Positions 50,849 through 59,489 of a stretch of DNA of 64,000 nt are shown here, one piece after another. The position numbers were made by a program, and so were the translations under genes. The number at the start of each line of letters is the position of its first letter. Position 1 is the first letter of the stretch. Source of the stretch: Spirochaetales bacterium (GTDB lineage: Bacteria; Spirochaetota; Spirochaetia; Sphaerochaetales; Sphaerochaetaceae); assembly GCA_018433865.1 (NCBI GenBank), contig JAHDQJ010000003.1, positions 186,001 through 250,000 of the forward strand, given 5' to 3'. The notes under the pieces were generated by a model. The model saw only the letters and a list, made by a program, of their open reading frames with translations. It was not told where the DNA came from and made no database searches.

Positions 50849-52857
50849 GTGCCATCCCGTCTCGGATCGAGCTCTGGGAACGTTCGATGGCGAGCCTCAG
50901 CGACTCGGTATTCCTCGATTTGCTCAAGAATTTCATCGGGAAGGTCCCTACCCCGTTCCACAGGCCGCAATTGGTCAAGCAACTCACCACTCTCTTCTCA
51001 TCCGAGGATTTCATCACACGTGTCGAAGTGAGCCTCAGTGAATCGGACTGCCGCCTGCTGACCGGTTGTGCGATCCTCGGTTGCGCCACGCAAGATGAGT
51101 TGTGCTCGCTCCTCATCGATGAGTATCCGTATGCCGCGATCCAGCAAAATGTGGTCAATCTCGAGGAGAGGTTGCTCCTGGTACCGGATCCGGAGAGCAT
51201 CGGGTCACGACCTTCATTGATGCTCAATCCGTTGCTCATGCAACGGTTGCTCAGCAAGTCTCTTGCTATCGGTCACTTGCTCGGGTTCCCCGCCGAGGGG
51301 GATTCACCCTTGTCATGGCATGCGGACAAGCGGATCGTCAGGGCCCTGGCCAGCTTGCACATGCATGCCTCGCTGGGAAACCTGGAACGGAGCGAACGAT
51401 TGCTTGCATCCAGGCATGCGAAGAGTATTTTCGGTGCCGAGGATGCACGTTCGGTCGAACGGCTGCTGCTCTACAACCGGCTGTTGTTTGTTTCCGACAT
51501 CGTCGTACCGAACGGAAAGAACGTCAGGGTCTCGACGGAGAGATTGCAGATGGTCCTCAATGAGGATGAGAAAAGCCTTGGGAGACGGCTGTTCAGCACC
51601 CTCTTGCAGCACATTCACCCGCAAGATCGTCAACGGTACGAACGGGAAGTCCAGATCTTCTACGAGACCTTTCACCAGCTCTTGGCATACGCATGGGAGG
51701 ATGATCCTCTCGTGCTGAAGAAAATCTGCACGATTGCGAGCCACCGCAGCGCTCTTGCGATCGGCAACATGGATGAATTCATCAGGTTGCTGCGGGTCAC
51801 GGGAGTGTGGAAGCATGGAAGGGATGGGGATGCGGAAGATTCCGCGGTCACCTTGAGACCCACCCTGGACAGCGATCTCACCATCTCCTTTACCGGTGAC
51901 GTGCAGCCTGTCGGAAACAAGGACATCCTCCACTGCATCTCGGTTGTCAGGAAAGTCGATGTGGTCACTTCGTACGAGATATCCAAACCGACCATACTCA
52001 GGGCATTCGATCTCGGACTTTCCGCCTCGCACATCCTTGCTTACCTTGAGGGCCTGACACACACGACACCTGCAAGCCTCAACGATCTCATCCGTCATTG
52101 GGAAGCTGAATTCGGTGCCATCACGATCTATGATGGCATCCTCGTGAAGACCGATGAACGTCTCGGAAGAATCATCAAGGTCCTTCCCGCGGTCCAATCC
52201 CATATCATCCGTATCATTGAGGATACCTTGTTCCTCATGGCACGGAGTACGGAACAGCAGTGGCGGGAGATCCTCGGGGCGACAGGAGTGCTCATCCTTC
52301 CGAGCAGCATCTCCGAACACACTTTCCCGCAATCCTCGCAACCCCCTTCGGTCACCCTGGACACACCGCAACCGCCCATCAGGGAACTGCGCATGCTTCT
52401 GGGCGACCTTGGAGCCCAGACGAAGATGTTGCAGACGGAACAGGGAGATCGCCTGCAGCGCGAATTGCGATCGCTCATCGATGCGAAGCGGCTGCAGAAA
52501 GCGCAGAAAGAGGAATTGGTCGCGAGACTTGAACGGAAACTCATCCTCACTGCCAGCCAGATCGATGCGACTGTGGGGCGTACGCAGACCTTGGAGGCGA
52601 GCGGTTTCGATTTCCAGGGAAAGCTCAACCTCTGCAAGGCAGCGGTCAACTCATCCGTCGATTTGCTGGAGCTGCATATGCTTGAACCTGACGGAGGAAC
52701 ACACGTTTTGCTGACGGAGGTGAAGGAATTCATCAGGGACTCAAAGGAAGCCGCAATACGGGTACGGGTCCTTCCGAACGGAGAGGAGCGAGTGATCCTG
52801 ATCGACAAGGTGTTCCGCGTCAGGAAACTGAGGCGTTCAATCTTCTTCCAAGCCTAG
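50845..52857 (+). CDS. XPB partner with a helicase-associated (Helicase_C_3-like) domain
   Basis: 670 residues. The N-terminal ~330 are helical with winged-helix-like stretches. At about 340-428 a section runs from DLTISFTGDVQPV through VDVVTSYEISKPTILRAFDLG to LIRHWEAEFGAITIYDG; it resembles the helicase-associated C-terminal domain found in proteins encoded next to bacterial XPB. A charged coiled coil follows (about 510-580). The final ~60 residues (HVLLTEVKEF ... RVRVLPNGEERVILIDKVF) look like a small WYL/SH3-like beta unit. No catalytic motif is seen. The 4-bp overlap with the XPB gene implies a stoichiometric partner; its biochemical job is unknown. Confidence 0.75.
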   Translation: MSAIPSRIELWERSMASLSDSVFLDLLKNFIGKVPTPFHRPQLVKQLTTLFSSEDFITRVEVSLSESDCRLLTGCAILGCATQDELCSLLIDEYPYAAIQQNVVNLEERLLLVPDPESIGSRPSLMLNPLLMQRLLSKSLAIGHLLGFPAEGDSPLSWHADKRIVRALASLHMHASLGNLERSERLLASRHAKSIFGAEDARSVERLLLYNRLLFVSDIVVPNGKNVRVSTERLQMVLNEDEKSLGRRLFSTLLQHIHPQDRQRYEREVQIFYETFHQLLAYAWEDDPLVLKKICTIASHRSALAIGNMDEFIRLLRVTGVWKHGRDGDAEDSAVTLRPTLDSDLTISFTGDVQPVGNKDILHCISVVRKVDVVTSYEISKPTILRAFDLGLSASHILAYLEGLTHTTPASLNDLIRHWEAEFGAITIYDGILVKTDERLGRIIKVLPAVQSHIIRIIEDTLFLMARSTEQQWREILGATGVLILPSSISEHTFPQSSQPPSVTLDTPQPPIRELRMLLGDLGAQTKMLQTEQGDRLQRELRSLIDAKRLQKAQKEELVARLERKLILTASQIDATVGRTQTLEASGFDFQGKLNLCKAAVNSSVDLLELHMLEPDGGTHVLLTEVKEFIRDSKEAAIRVRVLPNGEERVILIDKVFRVRKLRRSIFFQA

Positions 52858-54294
52858 GTTTTGTTCGAGCCGTTTCGGATAATGGTACCCGGTGAATGAT
52901 TCGAACTGCAACTTCCCCTGCCTCACCAGCATGTCGATGCCGAACATCAGCTTGGATCCCGCTTGTCGCGCCCGCTTGAGCATCGCAGTGTATCGTGGAC
53001 GGTAGACGAGTTCGTATACCACATGGCGCTCAGCAAACGGAAAATCGGGTATCGGATCTCCATCCGCATCAGGGATCATGCCCACGCTTGTGGTCTGCAC
53101 GATGAGGTCGACTTGCGCATGGTGGGCAGCATGCTCAAGCGAGTCGAACGAGGCCATCGTCTCATCAGCGAGCTGACGTGCCCGCTCTATGTTCCGGTTC
53201 AGGATCGTGACCCGGCACCCATGATTGCGCAACGCCCAGACCACCGATCTCGCTGCCCCTCCCGCCCCGATCACCAGCGCGCTCTGGATACGCTTGGCAT
53301 CAATGTCGGCGACGATCGGTTCGATGAATCCATAGTAATCAGTGTTTGTTCCCATCCACAGGTTCTTCGCCCGTACGACCGTATTGCAGCTTCCGATCTG
53401 CTTCACCTCACGTGTAATCTTGCCCAGGTACGGCAGGACGGCCTGTTTGTGGGGAACCGTCACCGAAAATCCCGAGATCTTGATCATCTCGGCAAGAATG
53501 AAGAAAGACCGGACCGAATCCACGGGAAACGGAAGGTAGATCGCATTGAAATTGATCCCGTGGAACCCGGGGTTCTGGATCAAAGGGCTGAAGGAATGAA
53601 GCACCGGATTGCCGATGACCCCGAATATGCGGGTGCGATCATCGACCTTGTCCGCGCGGTACAGCTCCTTCATCTTTTGTGCGGAGATCTGTCCTGGCGC
53701 GACCGGTTTGTCCGCACAGTACGTCAACATGGACCCGATCTTCTTGTACAGTATCCTGCTCGGGAGGCCGAAATCACCCATTCCCAGGACGATCTTCTCC
53801 GTCACGGAGGAGAGTTCTTCCTTGACCCTGAACAGGGTGATGAGATCGAGCACCGAATGAGGAGTGACCGCCATCTTCGGAATGTCGCCTTTCGCAGCGA
53901 CCCTCGCGATCCTATGGAAAATGTCCGAGGGAATGCCCGAGAAATCATGCAGTGAGCGGATGATCCTGATGCCCCGTTCCCGCGCCTTCTGTTCCGCAGC
54001 ACACCGTTTCACATCCTCCTCAATGTCCACGTAGGCAAACTTGCCTTCCAAGCAGGATTCAATGAGTGCCAACCTGGTCTTCTCGGGACCCGCATAGGAG
54101 CCTCCGTCGACTACCCTGCGACAGGTAAGGATCACCGGGAGATCGACCATCGAAGGGAATTCGGCTGCCGCAACACGTGCATGCTCCCCAAGAAGGTCGA
54201 TGCGCAATTCCATGAGGTCGATGTATGGTCTGTTGAGGGAGAATTGTGAGAGGTTCTCCTCGATCGTACTACCTGACAGAACCAAACAAATCAT
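52837..54294 (-). CDS. aroDE: Bifunctional 3-dehydroquinate dehydratase / shikimate dehydrogenase
   Basis: About 485 residues in two parts. Residues 1-215 form a type I dehydroquinase, with the Schiff-base Lys in IPKMAVTPHSVLDL and the general base His in IIRSLHDFSG. Residues 225-485 form a shikimate dehydrogenase, with GVIGNPVLHSFSPLIQN, the catalytic Lys in TVPHKQAVLPYL, Asp in TNTDYYGF and the NADP loop VIGAGGAARSV. It catalyses two consecutive steps, from dehydroquinate to shikimate. The D-E order is that of plant and chlamydial fusions. GGAGG lies 8 nt before the ATG at 54294. It is convergent with the XPB-partner gene, overlapping it by 21 bp, and has its own promoter. Confidence 0.94.
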   Translation of the reverse strand: MICLVLSGSTIEENLSQFSLNRPYIDLMELRIDLLGEHARVAAAEFPSMVDLPVILTCRRVVDGGSYAGPEKTRLALIESCLEGKFAYVDIEEDVKRCAAEQKARERGIRIIRSLHDFSGIPSDIFHRIARVAAKGDIPKMAVTPHSVLDLITLFRVKEELSSVTEKIVLGMGDFGLPSRILYKKIGSMLTYCADKPVAPGQISAQKMKELYRADKVDDRTRIFGVIGNPVLHSFSPLIQNPGFHGINFNAIYLPFPVDSVRSFFILAEMIKISGFSVTVPHKQAVLPYLGKITREVKQIGSCNTVVRAKNLWMGTNTDYYGFIEPIVADIDAKRIQSALVIGAGGAARSVVWALRNHGCRVTILNRNIERARQLADETMASFDSLEHAAHHAQVDLIVQTTSVGMIPDADGDPIPDFPFAERHVVYELVYRPRYTAMLKRARQAGSKLMFGIDMLVRQGKLQFESFTGYHYPKRLEQNLGLEED

Positions 54295-54368
54295 CGGAGA
54301 CCCTCCCTGGAACATGATGACGCGTAGAAGGACTCCTTGCATCCCGGTGCGCCGTTATGGTACCTTTC

Positions 54369-54397
54369 ATCATACTCGCAACAGCTTGAATCTGCAA
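54369..54397 (-). promoter_or_regulatory. Promoter of the aroD-aroE fusion gene
   Basis: On the minus strand TTGCAG (54392-54397), 17-bp spacer, TATGAT (54369-54374), leaving a leader of about 68 nt before the ATG at 54294. Confidence 0.6.
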
Positions 54398-54421
54398 CAC
54401 CTTACGTCAAACGGGGAGCAC

Positions 54422-56380
54422 ATGGGGACACTTCAGGTACAGAACATCCATCTCGCATACGGAGACAGGGATCTCCTCAAGGATGTCTCATTCACCCTCT
54501 CCGATCAGTCCCGTGCCGCCCTTGCCGGTGGCAACGGTTCGGGAAAATCGACCCTCCTGAGGATCATCAGCGGTGAAATTGCCTGCGATAGCGGAAGTAC
54601 TGCAAAGAGCAGGAACCTGCGCATCTCCTACCTTCCCCAGTCCGATATCGTGCATGAAGGGAACTCGGTCTTCCAAGAGGTGGAAAAAGGGTTCCGCAGG
54701 TTCGACGCCATCCTCGCACGCCAGAGGGCCATCGAGAACCAATTGGCACGCCTGCAGGCAGATCGCAATGCCGAACCCCTGTTGCACGAGTTGCATGAAC
54801 TGCAGGAAACCGTGTTGCACAGTGCATACTACCGTCGTGATGCGGTCATCACGTTGGTGCTGAAGGGCCTCGGATTCTCCAAGGAGGATACCCAGCGCAG
54901 TTGCGATCAGTTCAGCGGCGGATGGCAGATGCGCATCGCACTTGCGAAAGTCTTGGTCGAAGACCCTGACGTGATGCTGCTCGATGAACCTACGAACTAT
55001 CTCGACATAGAAGCGAGAATCTGGCTGCGCAACTATCTCCGGCAGTACCGCGGATCGGTGATGATTGTCTCGCACGACCAGGACTTCCTCGACGAGACGG
55101 TCAATGAAGTTTATGAACTGTTCAACGGCAGACTGAGCCGGTACAGCGGAAACTATACCTCCTATCTTTCCCAGCGAGAACTTGAACTCGCCCAGCTTGA
55201 GAAAGCGTACAAGAACCAAGCGAAGGAGATAGAGAGGACGGAACAGTTCATCGAGAGGTTCCGGTACAAGGCGACCAAGGCCAAGCAGGTCCAAAGTAGG
55301 GAAAAACAGCTTGGGAAGGTCGAGGTCATAGAGATCCCGCAGCATTTGAGAAAGCTTTCCTTCTCATTCCCCGATCCTCCGCACAGCGGAAATGATGTGC
55401 TCACCGTACGGGATCTTGCCAAGTCCTACGGTCCGCTGGAAATCTTCAAGGATCTGAACTTTATCATCAACAAAGGAGATCGTCTCGCCGTCACCGGTCG
55501 CAACGGTGCAGGAAAATCGACACTCCTCAGGATGCTTGCCTGCATCGACAGTGCCTATGCGGGAATCATCGAATATGGTGCCGGTGTGCGGATCGGTTAC
55601 TTCGCACAGGATACGGAACATACATTGGATCCGAACCTCAGCATACTCGAAGAGGTGGAAACGATTGCCGATACCTCCGACATCCCCCGCTTGCGCTCAC
55701 TTCTCGGTTCGTTCCTCTTCAGTGACGATGATGTGGACAAGAAGGTCGCCGTCCTCAGTGGTGGCGAGAAAAGCCGGCTCGCGTTGCTGAAGATACTCTT
55801 GCATCCGGTGAACCTGCTGATCCTGGACGAACCGACGAACCACCTGGACATCAATGCGAAACAGGTGTTGCTCGAAGCACTGCGCCAATACAAAGGTACG
55901 GTAGTGTTCGTTTCACACGATACCCACTTCATCAAGCATATCGCCAACAGGATACTGTATCTGAGCGAGGATCCTCCCGAGTTCTTCGAGGGAGATTATG
56001 AGTATTTCTCATGGAAGCTGGAGGAGAAGGAGGCATACGAGCAGGATGCTGAACCGAAGACGCCGGACCGGTCGAAGACCCAGCAGCCGAAAGAATCGGC
56101 CCTCTCCCGCAAGGAAACCAACAGGATGAAGAACCGGTTGAGGAATCTCGCCTCCGATGCCGACAAGTTGCTGGAACGCATCGCCCAGGAGGAGTCCCGT
56201 TCCGCGGAGATCGATCGCCTGATGTCGCTTGAGGAGAATTACAGTGACAGCGAGGCGATCACCTCACTGCTCGCGAAGAAGCAGGAGGTGCTTCGCCTCC
56301 ACGAGCAACTTGAGGAGCAGTGGTTTGCGATCCATGAGGAGATACAGACGATGGAGGCAGAAATTGGCAGTGGTTCCTGA
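54422..56380 (+). CDS. ABC-F family ATPase
   Basis: About 652 residues with two ABC domains and no membrane part. Walker A motifs are GGNGSGKSTL (near 38) and GRNGAGKSTL (near 360). The signatures are FSGGWQMR and LSGGEKSRLAL, each followed by an LLDEPTN/ILDEPTN Walker B. The charged interdomain linker (about 245-300) is the P-site tRNA interaction motif region. A C-terminal coiled coil (about 560-645) is Uup/YheS-like. Such proteins bind the ribosomal E site and act on stalled or antibiotic-bound ribosomes; which member this is cannot be decided. The ATG at 54422 is preferred because it gives the normal N-terminus (MGTLQVQNIHLAYGDRDL) and GGGGAG lies just upstream. Confidence 0.93.
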   Translation: MGTLQVQNIHLAYGDRDLLKDVSFTLSDQSRAALAGGNGSGKSTLLRIISGEIACDSGSTAKSRNLRISYLPQSDIVHEGNSVFQEVEKGFRRFDAILARQRAIENQLARLQADRNAEPLLHELHELQETVLHSAYYRRDAVITLVLKGLGFSKEDTQRSCDQFSGGWQMRIALAKVLVEDPDVMLLDEPTNYLDIEARIWLRNYLRQYRGSVMIVSHDQDFLDETVNEVYELFNGRLSRYSGNYTSYLSQRELELAQLEKAYKNQAKEIERTEQFIERFRYKATKAKQVQSREKQLGKVEVIEIPQHLRKLSFSFPDPPHSGNDVLTVRDLAKSYGPLEIFKDLNFIINKGDRLAVTGRNGAGKSTLLRMLACIDSAYAGIIEYGAGVRIGYFAQDTEHTLDPNLSILEEVETIADTSDIPRLRSLLGSFLFSDDDVDKKVAVLSGGEKSRLALLKILLHPVNLLILDEPTNHLDINAKQVLLEALRQYKGTVVFVSHDTHFIKHIANRILYLSEDPPEFFEGDYEYFSWKLEEKEAYEQDAEPKTPDRSKTQQPKESALSRKETNRMKNRLRNLASDADKLLERIAQEESRSAEIDRLMSLEENYSDSEAITSLLAKKQEVLRLHEQLEEQWFAIHEEIQTMEAEIGSGS

Positions 56381-56993
56381 CGATTCCGCGGTTACTCTTT
56401 CGAGACTCATTCCCCAGATCATCCTTGCATCGAAATCGCCTGCACGGAAGGCCCTTCTCGAGGATATCGGGTGCCAGGTGATCGTGAGACCGACCGAAAC
56501 CGACGAATATCATGGGAGCAAGGTGGGTCCTCAGGTCGTGCATGCGCTTGCCAAGAGAAAACTCGATTCGTACCTCTCGGCCTGCCCGGATCCTGATCTC
56601 CCCGTACTTGCCGCTGATACCTTGGTGGGATTTGCAGGGCATTTGCTCGGCAAAAGCCCCGACATGGATCATGCAAGGCAACACATAAGGCTGCTTTCCG
56701 ATGCATCGCACTCCGTCTATTCTGCATTCGCACTCTACCTTCCTCCGAGCTCAGGCCGTCCCGAGCGCATCCTCAGCGGGAGCGACGAGGCGATCGTCAC
56801 CTTCCGATCCATCGATGAGGATGAACTCGAACGGTATCTTGCCGCAGGCGATTGGAGGGGAGCCGCAGGCTCATACCGGATCCAAGGGGAAGCGAAATCC
56901 TTCATCGTCGGTCTTTCGGGTGATTTTGCCACGGTAGTGGGCTTGCCAATCAGGTTGATTTCTGCCATATTGTCTTCACCGGGCTGTCTTTGA
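56364..56993 (+). CDS. maf: Maf family nucleotide pyrophosphatase
   Basis: About 209 residues. The N-terminal PQIILASKSPARKALLEDIG and the ADTLVGFAGHLLGKSP motif (catalytic Asp) are typical of Maf house-cleaning pyrophosphatases, which hydrolyse dTTP/UTP or modified nucleotides. AAGSYRIQGEAKSFI matches the usual AGxYxIQGxA signature. The start is probably TTG at 56364, since GGAGG lies 6 nt upstream; GTG at 56370 is possible. It overlaps the ABC-F gene by 17 bp. Confidence 0.93.
   Translation: MAVVPDDSAVTLSRLIPQIILASKSPARKALLEDIGCQVIVRPTETDEYHGSKVGPQVVHALAKRKLDSYLSACPDPDLPVLAADTLVGFAGHLLGKSPDMDHARQHIRLLSDASHSVYSAFALYLPPSSGRPERILSGSDEAIVTFRSIDEDELERYLAAGDWRGAAGSYRIQGEAKSFIVGLSGDFATVVGLPIRLISAILSSPGCL
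56943..56971 (+). promoter_or_regulatory. Candidate promoter of rpsB inside maf
   Basis: TTGCCA (56943-56948), 17-bp spacer, CATATT (56966-56971). It would give a leader of about 110 nt for rpsB, containing hairpins around 56978-57000 and 57034-57076. Confidence 0.4.
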
Positions 56994-57088
56994 CAACCGG
57001 AATATCCACCCAAGGGTGAGAATTAGCGAAGGGGACGGTGTCTTGTCATGCCCAAAAGGGGCCGTGTCAGTCCGTCACAGGAGGAATT

Positions 57089-58006
57089 GTGTCCGTAGTC
57101 ACCATGAAAAGCCTGCTCGAATCAGGCGTACATTTTGGTCACCAGACCAAAAGATGGAACCCCAAGATGGCCCGCTTCATTTTTTCCGAGAGGAACGGGA
57201 TCCATATCATCGACTTGCAGAAAACCAGCGCCTGCATCGTGGAGGCTTATGAAGCCGTCCGCTCACAGGTGAAACAGGGCAAGACGATCCTTTTCATCGG
57301 AACCAAGAAGCAAGCCCAGCAGACGATCGAAAGTGAAGCGAAGCGCTGCGGCATGCCGTTCGTAAACAACCGCTGGCTCGGCGGAATGCTCACCAACTTC
57401 ACCACCATCAAGAAATCGATCAACCGTCTCAAGAAACTTGAGAAAGAAGAGATCGACGGTACTTTCGACAGCTACACCAAAAAAGAAATCGCGTTGCATC
57501 TCAAGGAGAAAGCCAAGCTTGAGAAGAACCTTGGCGGCATCAAGGAGATGAAAGAACTTCCCGGAGCGATTTTCATCATCGATACCAAGAAGGAAGCCAT
57601 CGCCGTCGCAGAGGCAAAGCGCCTTGGCATCCCGGTGATTGCCGTCGTCGATACCAACTGTGATCCGACTGATATCGACTTCCCGATCCCTGGAAATGAT
57701 GACGCCATCCGTGCCATTTCCCTCTTCGTCGAGATCATTGCGAATGCGGTCCTTGATGCTGACAAGGAAGTGGGCATCGAGATCATCGAGACTCTCCCCG
57801 AGATCGAGACCGAAGGTCCGAAGGAATCCAAGGATGAGGAGAGCGAAGCGCTCGTCTATGGTTCTGACGATGATACTGCCGACTTTACCAAGTTCGAGGC
57901 TGTCGAGAAGGAAGTGGAGAAGGAAGAAGTCGTACCCAAGGTGAAAGCCGTGAAGGTAACCGAGGGTGGCATCGAAGTGGATGAGGAGATCCTGTACAAG
58001 GACTGA
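57089..58006 (+). CDS. rpsB: 30S ribosomal protein S2 with acidic C-terminal extension
   Basis: 305 residues. The conserved S2 core ([52 protein letters not shown]) covers about 230 residues. A tail of about 70 residues rich in Glu, Asp and Lys follows (for example [19 protein letters not shown]). S2 is normally 230-260 residues, so the tail is extra; long acidic S2 tails occur in other spirochaetes as I recall. The start is GTG at 57089, with AGGAGG 4 nt upstream, matching the family N-terminus. tsf follows after 21 bp. Confidence 0.97.
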   Translation: MSVVTMKSLLESGVHFGHQTKRWNPKMARFIFSERNGIHIIDLQKTSACIVEAYEAVRSQVKQGKTILFIGTKKQAQQTIESEAKRCGMPFVNNRWLGGMLTNFTTIKKSINRLKKLEKEEIDGTFDSYTKKEIALHLKEKAKLEKNLGGIKEMKELPGAIFIIDTKKEAIAVAEAKRLGIPVIAVVDTNCDPTDIDFPIPGNDDAIRAISLFVEIIANAVLDADKEVGIEIIETLPEIETEGPKESKDEESEALVYGSDDDTADFTKFEAVEKEVEKEEVVPKVKAVKVTEGGIEVDEEILYKD

Positions 58007-58027
58007 GATCCGAATAAGGAGCAATAC

Positions 58028-58870
58028 GTGGAAATTACCGCTGATATCGTAAAAAAATTGAGAGACGTCACCGGAGCCGGAATGATGGACTGCAAGAAGG
58101 CATTGGTCCAGGCCGAAGGTGATTTTGCAAAAGCTGAGAAGATTCTCAAGGAGATGGGCCTTGCGGCCGTTGCCAAGAGAGCCGGAAGGGCGACCAACAA
58201 TGGCCGCGCATTCACCTTGGTGAAAAATGGCAAGGCAGTGATCCTTGAGATGGCGTGCGAGACCGACTTCGTTGCGCGCAACGAGGATTTCACCGCCCTC
58301 GGGCAACAGCTGTGCCATGATGTGATCGACCATGGATACACCTCGAGTGTTCCGGCACTGGATGCCAAGGTACAGGACCTGATCACCAAGATCAAGGAGA
58401 ACATGTCCCTCAAGCGTTTCGAGTTGATCGACATCGCGGGGAACCAGATGGTCTCCGAGTATGTGCACGGTGAGGGATCCCTGGCCGTTCTCGTCAAGCT
58501 CGAGTCCGACAAGAAGGAGGCTCTCGCCTCTGACGCGGTGAAGCAGTTTGCATTCGACTGTGCCCTGCACGTCGCAGCGTTCAGTCCCCGCTATCTCTCC
58601 AGCAAGGATGTCGATGCTGCCTACCTCGCAGAGCAGACCGAGATCTTCACGAAGCAGACTCTTGCGCTCGGCAAGCCGGAGAAGGTCGTGGCGGGTATCG
58701 TGCAGGGAAAACTTGCAAAGCACTTCAGTGAAGTATGCTTCCTCCAGCAGCCGTTCGTGAAGGACGACACCCAATCAGTCGAGAAAGTGCTCACCGTCCT
58801 CTCCAAGGAAGCAGGTGCGAATCTTTCCATCGTTGGGTACAATTATTATCGCGTCGGTGTCGAAGAGTAA
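58028..58870 (+). CDS. tsf: Elongation factor Ts
   Basis: A 280-residue guanine nucleotide exchange factor for EF-Tu. The N-terminal UBA-like domain with VKKLRDVTGAGMMDCKKAL is followed by the core motif MACETDFVARNEDF and a helical C-terminal module. The start is GTG at 58028, with GGAG 5 nt upstream. It forms an operon with rpsB. A strong intrinsic terminator follows it, and pyrH, often next in other bacteria, is absent. Confidence 0.98.
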   Translation: MEITADIVKKLRDVTGAGMMDCKKALVQAEGDFAKAEKILKEMGLAAVAKRAGRATNNGRAFTLVKNGKAVILEMACETDFVARNEDFTALGQQLCHDVIDHGYTSSVPALDAKVQDLITKIKENMSLKRFELIDIAGNQMVSEYVHGEGSLAVLVKLESDKKEALASDAVKQFAFDCALHVAAFSPRYLSSKDVDAAYLAEQTEIFTKQTLALGKPEKVVAGIVQGKLAKHFSEVCFLQQPFVKDDTQSVEKVLTVLSKEAGANLSIVGYNYYRVGVEE

Positions 58871-58884
58871 CATAGGGAATCACC

Positions 58885-58921
58885 GACCGCTCGGATCACG
58901 AAGTCCGGGCGGTCTGTTTTT
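58885..58921 (+). terminator. Intrinsic terminator between tsf and frr
   Basis: An 11-bp stem (58885-58895 with 58904-58914, one G-T pair) and an 8-nt loop are followed by TGTTTTT. The frr ribosome site GGAGG starts at the next base, so readthrough is required, or a promoter not seen here, for frr expression. Confidence 0.85.
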
Positions 58922-58932
58922 GGAGGTTGAGT

Positions 58933-59487
58933 ATGCATTCGGTTTTGGATACCTGTGAGTCCAAGATGAAAAAGAGTGTCGCCGCGCTCTCCCAAGAGTA
59001 CAGCGCACTGAGGACGGGTCGGGCAACGGCCGCGTTGTTCGACAAGATCAAAGTCGACTACTACGGTCAGGAGACTCCGCTCAGTCAGGTTGCGAGCGTC
59101 TCCGTCCCCGAGGCAAGATTGGTCGTCATCCAACCTTGGGACAAGACATTGCTCTCACCGATCGAGAAGGCGATCCTGAAATCCGAGCTTTCGCTCAATC
59201 CGAACAATGATGGCAAACTGTTGCGCATCAACTTCCCTCCCCTTACGGAGGACAGGCGCAAGGACCTTGCAAAGAGCGCCAAGAACATCGCCGAACAGAG
59301 CCGTGTCGCAATCAGGAATATCAGGCGGGATGCGATCGATGAGATCAAGAAGCTGCAGAAAGGCGGAGAGATTTCGGAAGATGAGCAAAAGGACCTGGAG
59401 ACAAAGATCCAGAAGATGACTGACTCCTTCATCAGCCAGATCAATGACCTGGCCACGGAGAAGGAGAAGGAAATCTTGGAAATCTGA
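58933..59487 (+). CDS. frr: Ribosome recycling factor
   Basis: 184 residues with the two-domain RRF pattern: ALRTGRATAALFDKI, VDYYGQETPLSQVASV, INFPPLTEDRRKDLAK and IRRDAIDEIKKL. It splits post-termination ribosomes together with EF-G, and two EF-G family genes are in this window. GGAGG lies 6 nt before the ATG at 58933. uppS follows after 2 bp. Confidence 0.98.
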   Translation: MHSVLDTCESKMKKSVAALSQEYSALRTGRATAALFDKIKVDYYGQETPLSQVASVSVPEARLVVIQPWDKTLLSPIEKAILKSELSLNPNNDGKLLRINFPPLTEDRRKDLAKSAKNIAEQSRVAIRNIRRDAIDEIKKLQKGGEISEDEQKDLETKIQKMTDSFISQINDLATEKEKEILEI

Positions 59488-59489
59488 CT

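Noticed and set aside
56990-56995. TTGACA at the end of maf as a -35 for rpsB
   Set aside because: No -10-like hexamer occurs at a 16-18 bp spacing; the TTGCCA/CATATT pair further upstream is better.
57263-58774. 503-codon open frame on the minus strand across rpsB and tsf
   Set aside because: It spans two certain genes on the other strand and has repetitive Leu/Asp/Gly composition without motifs.
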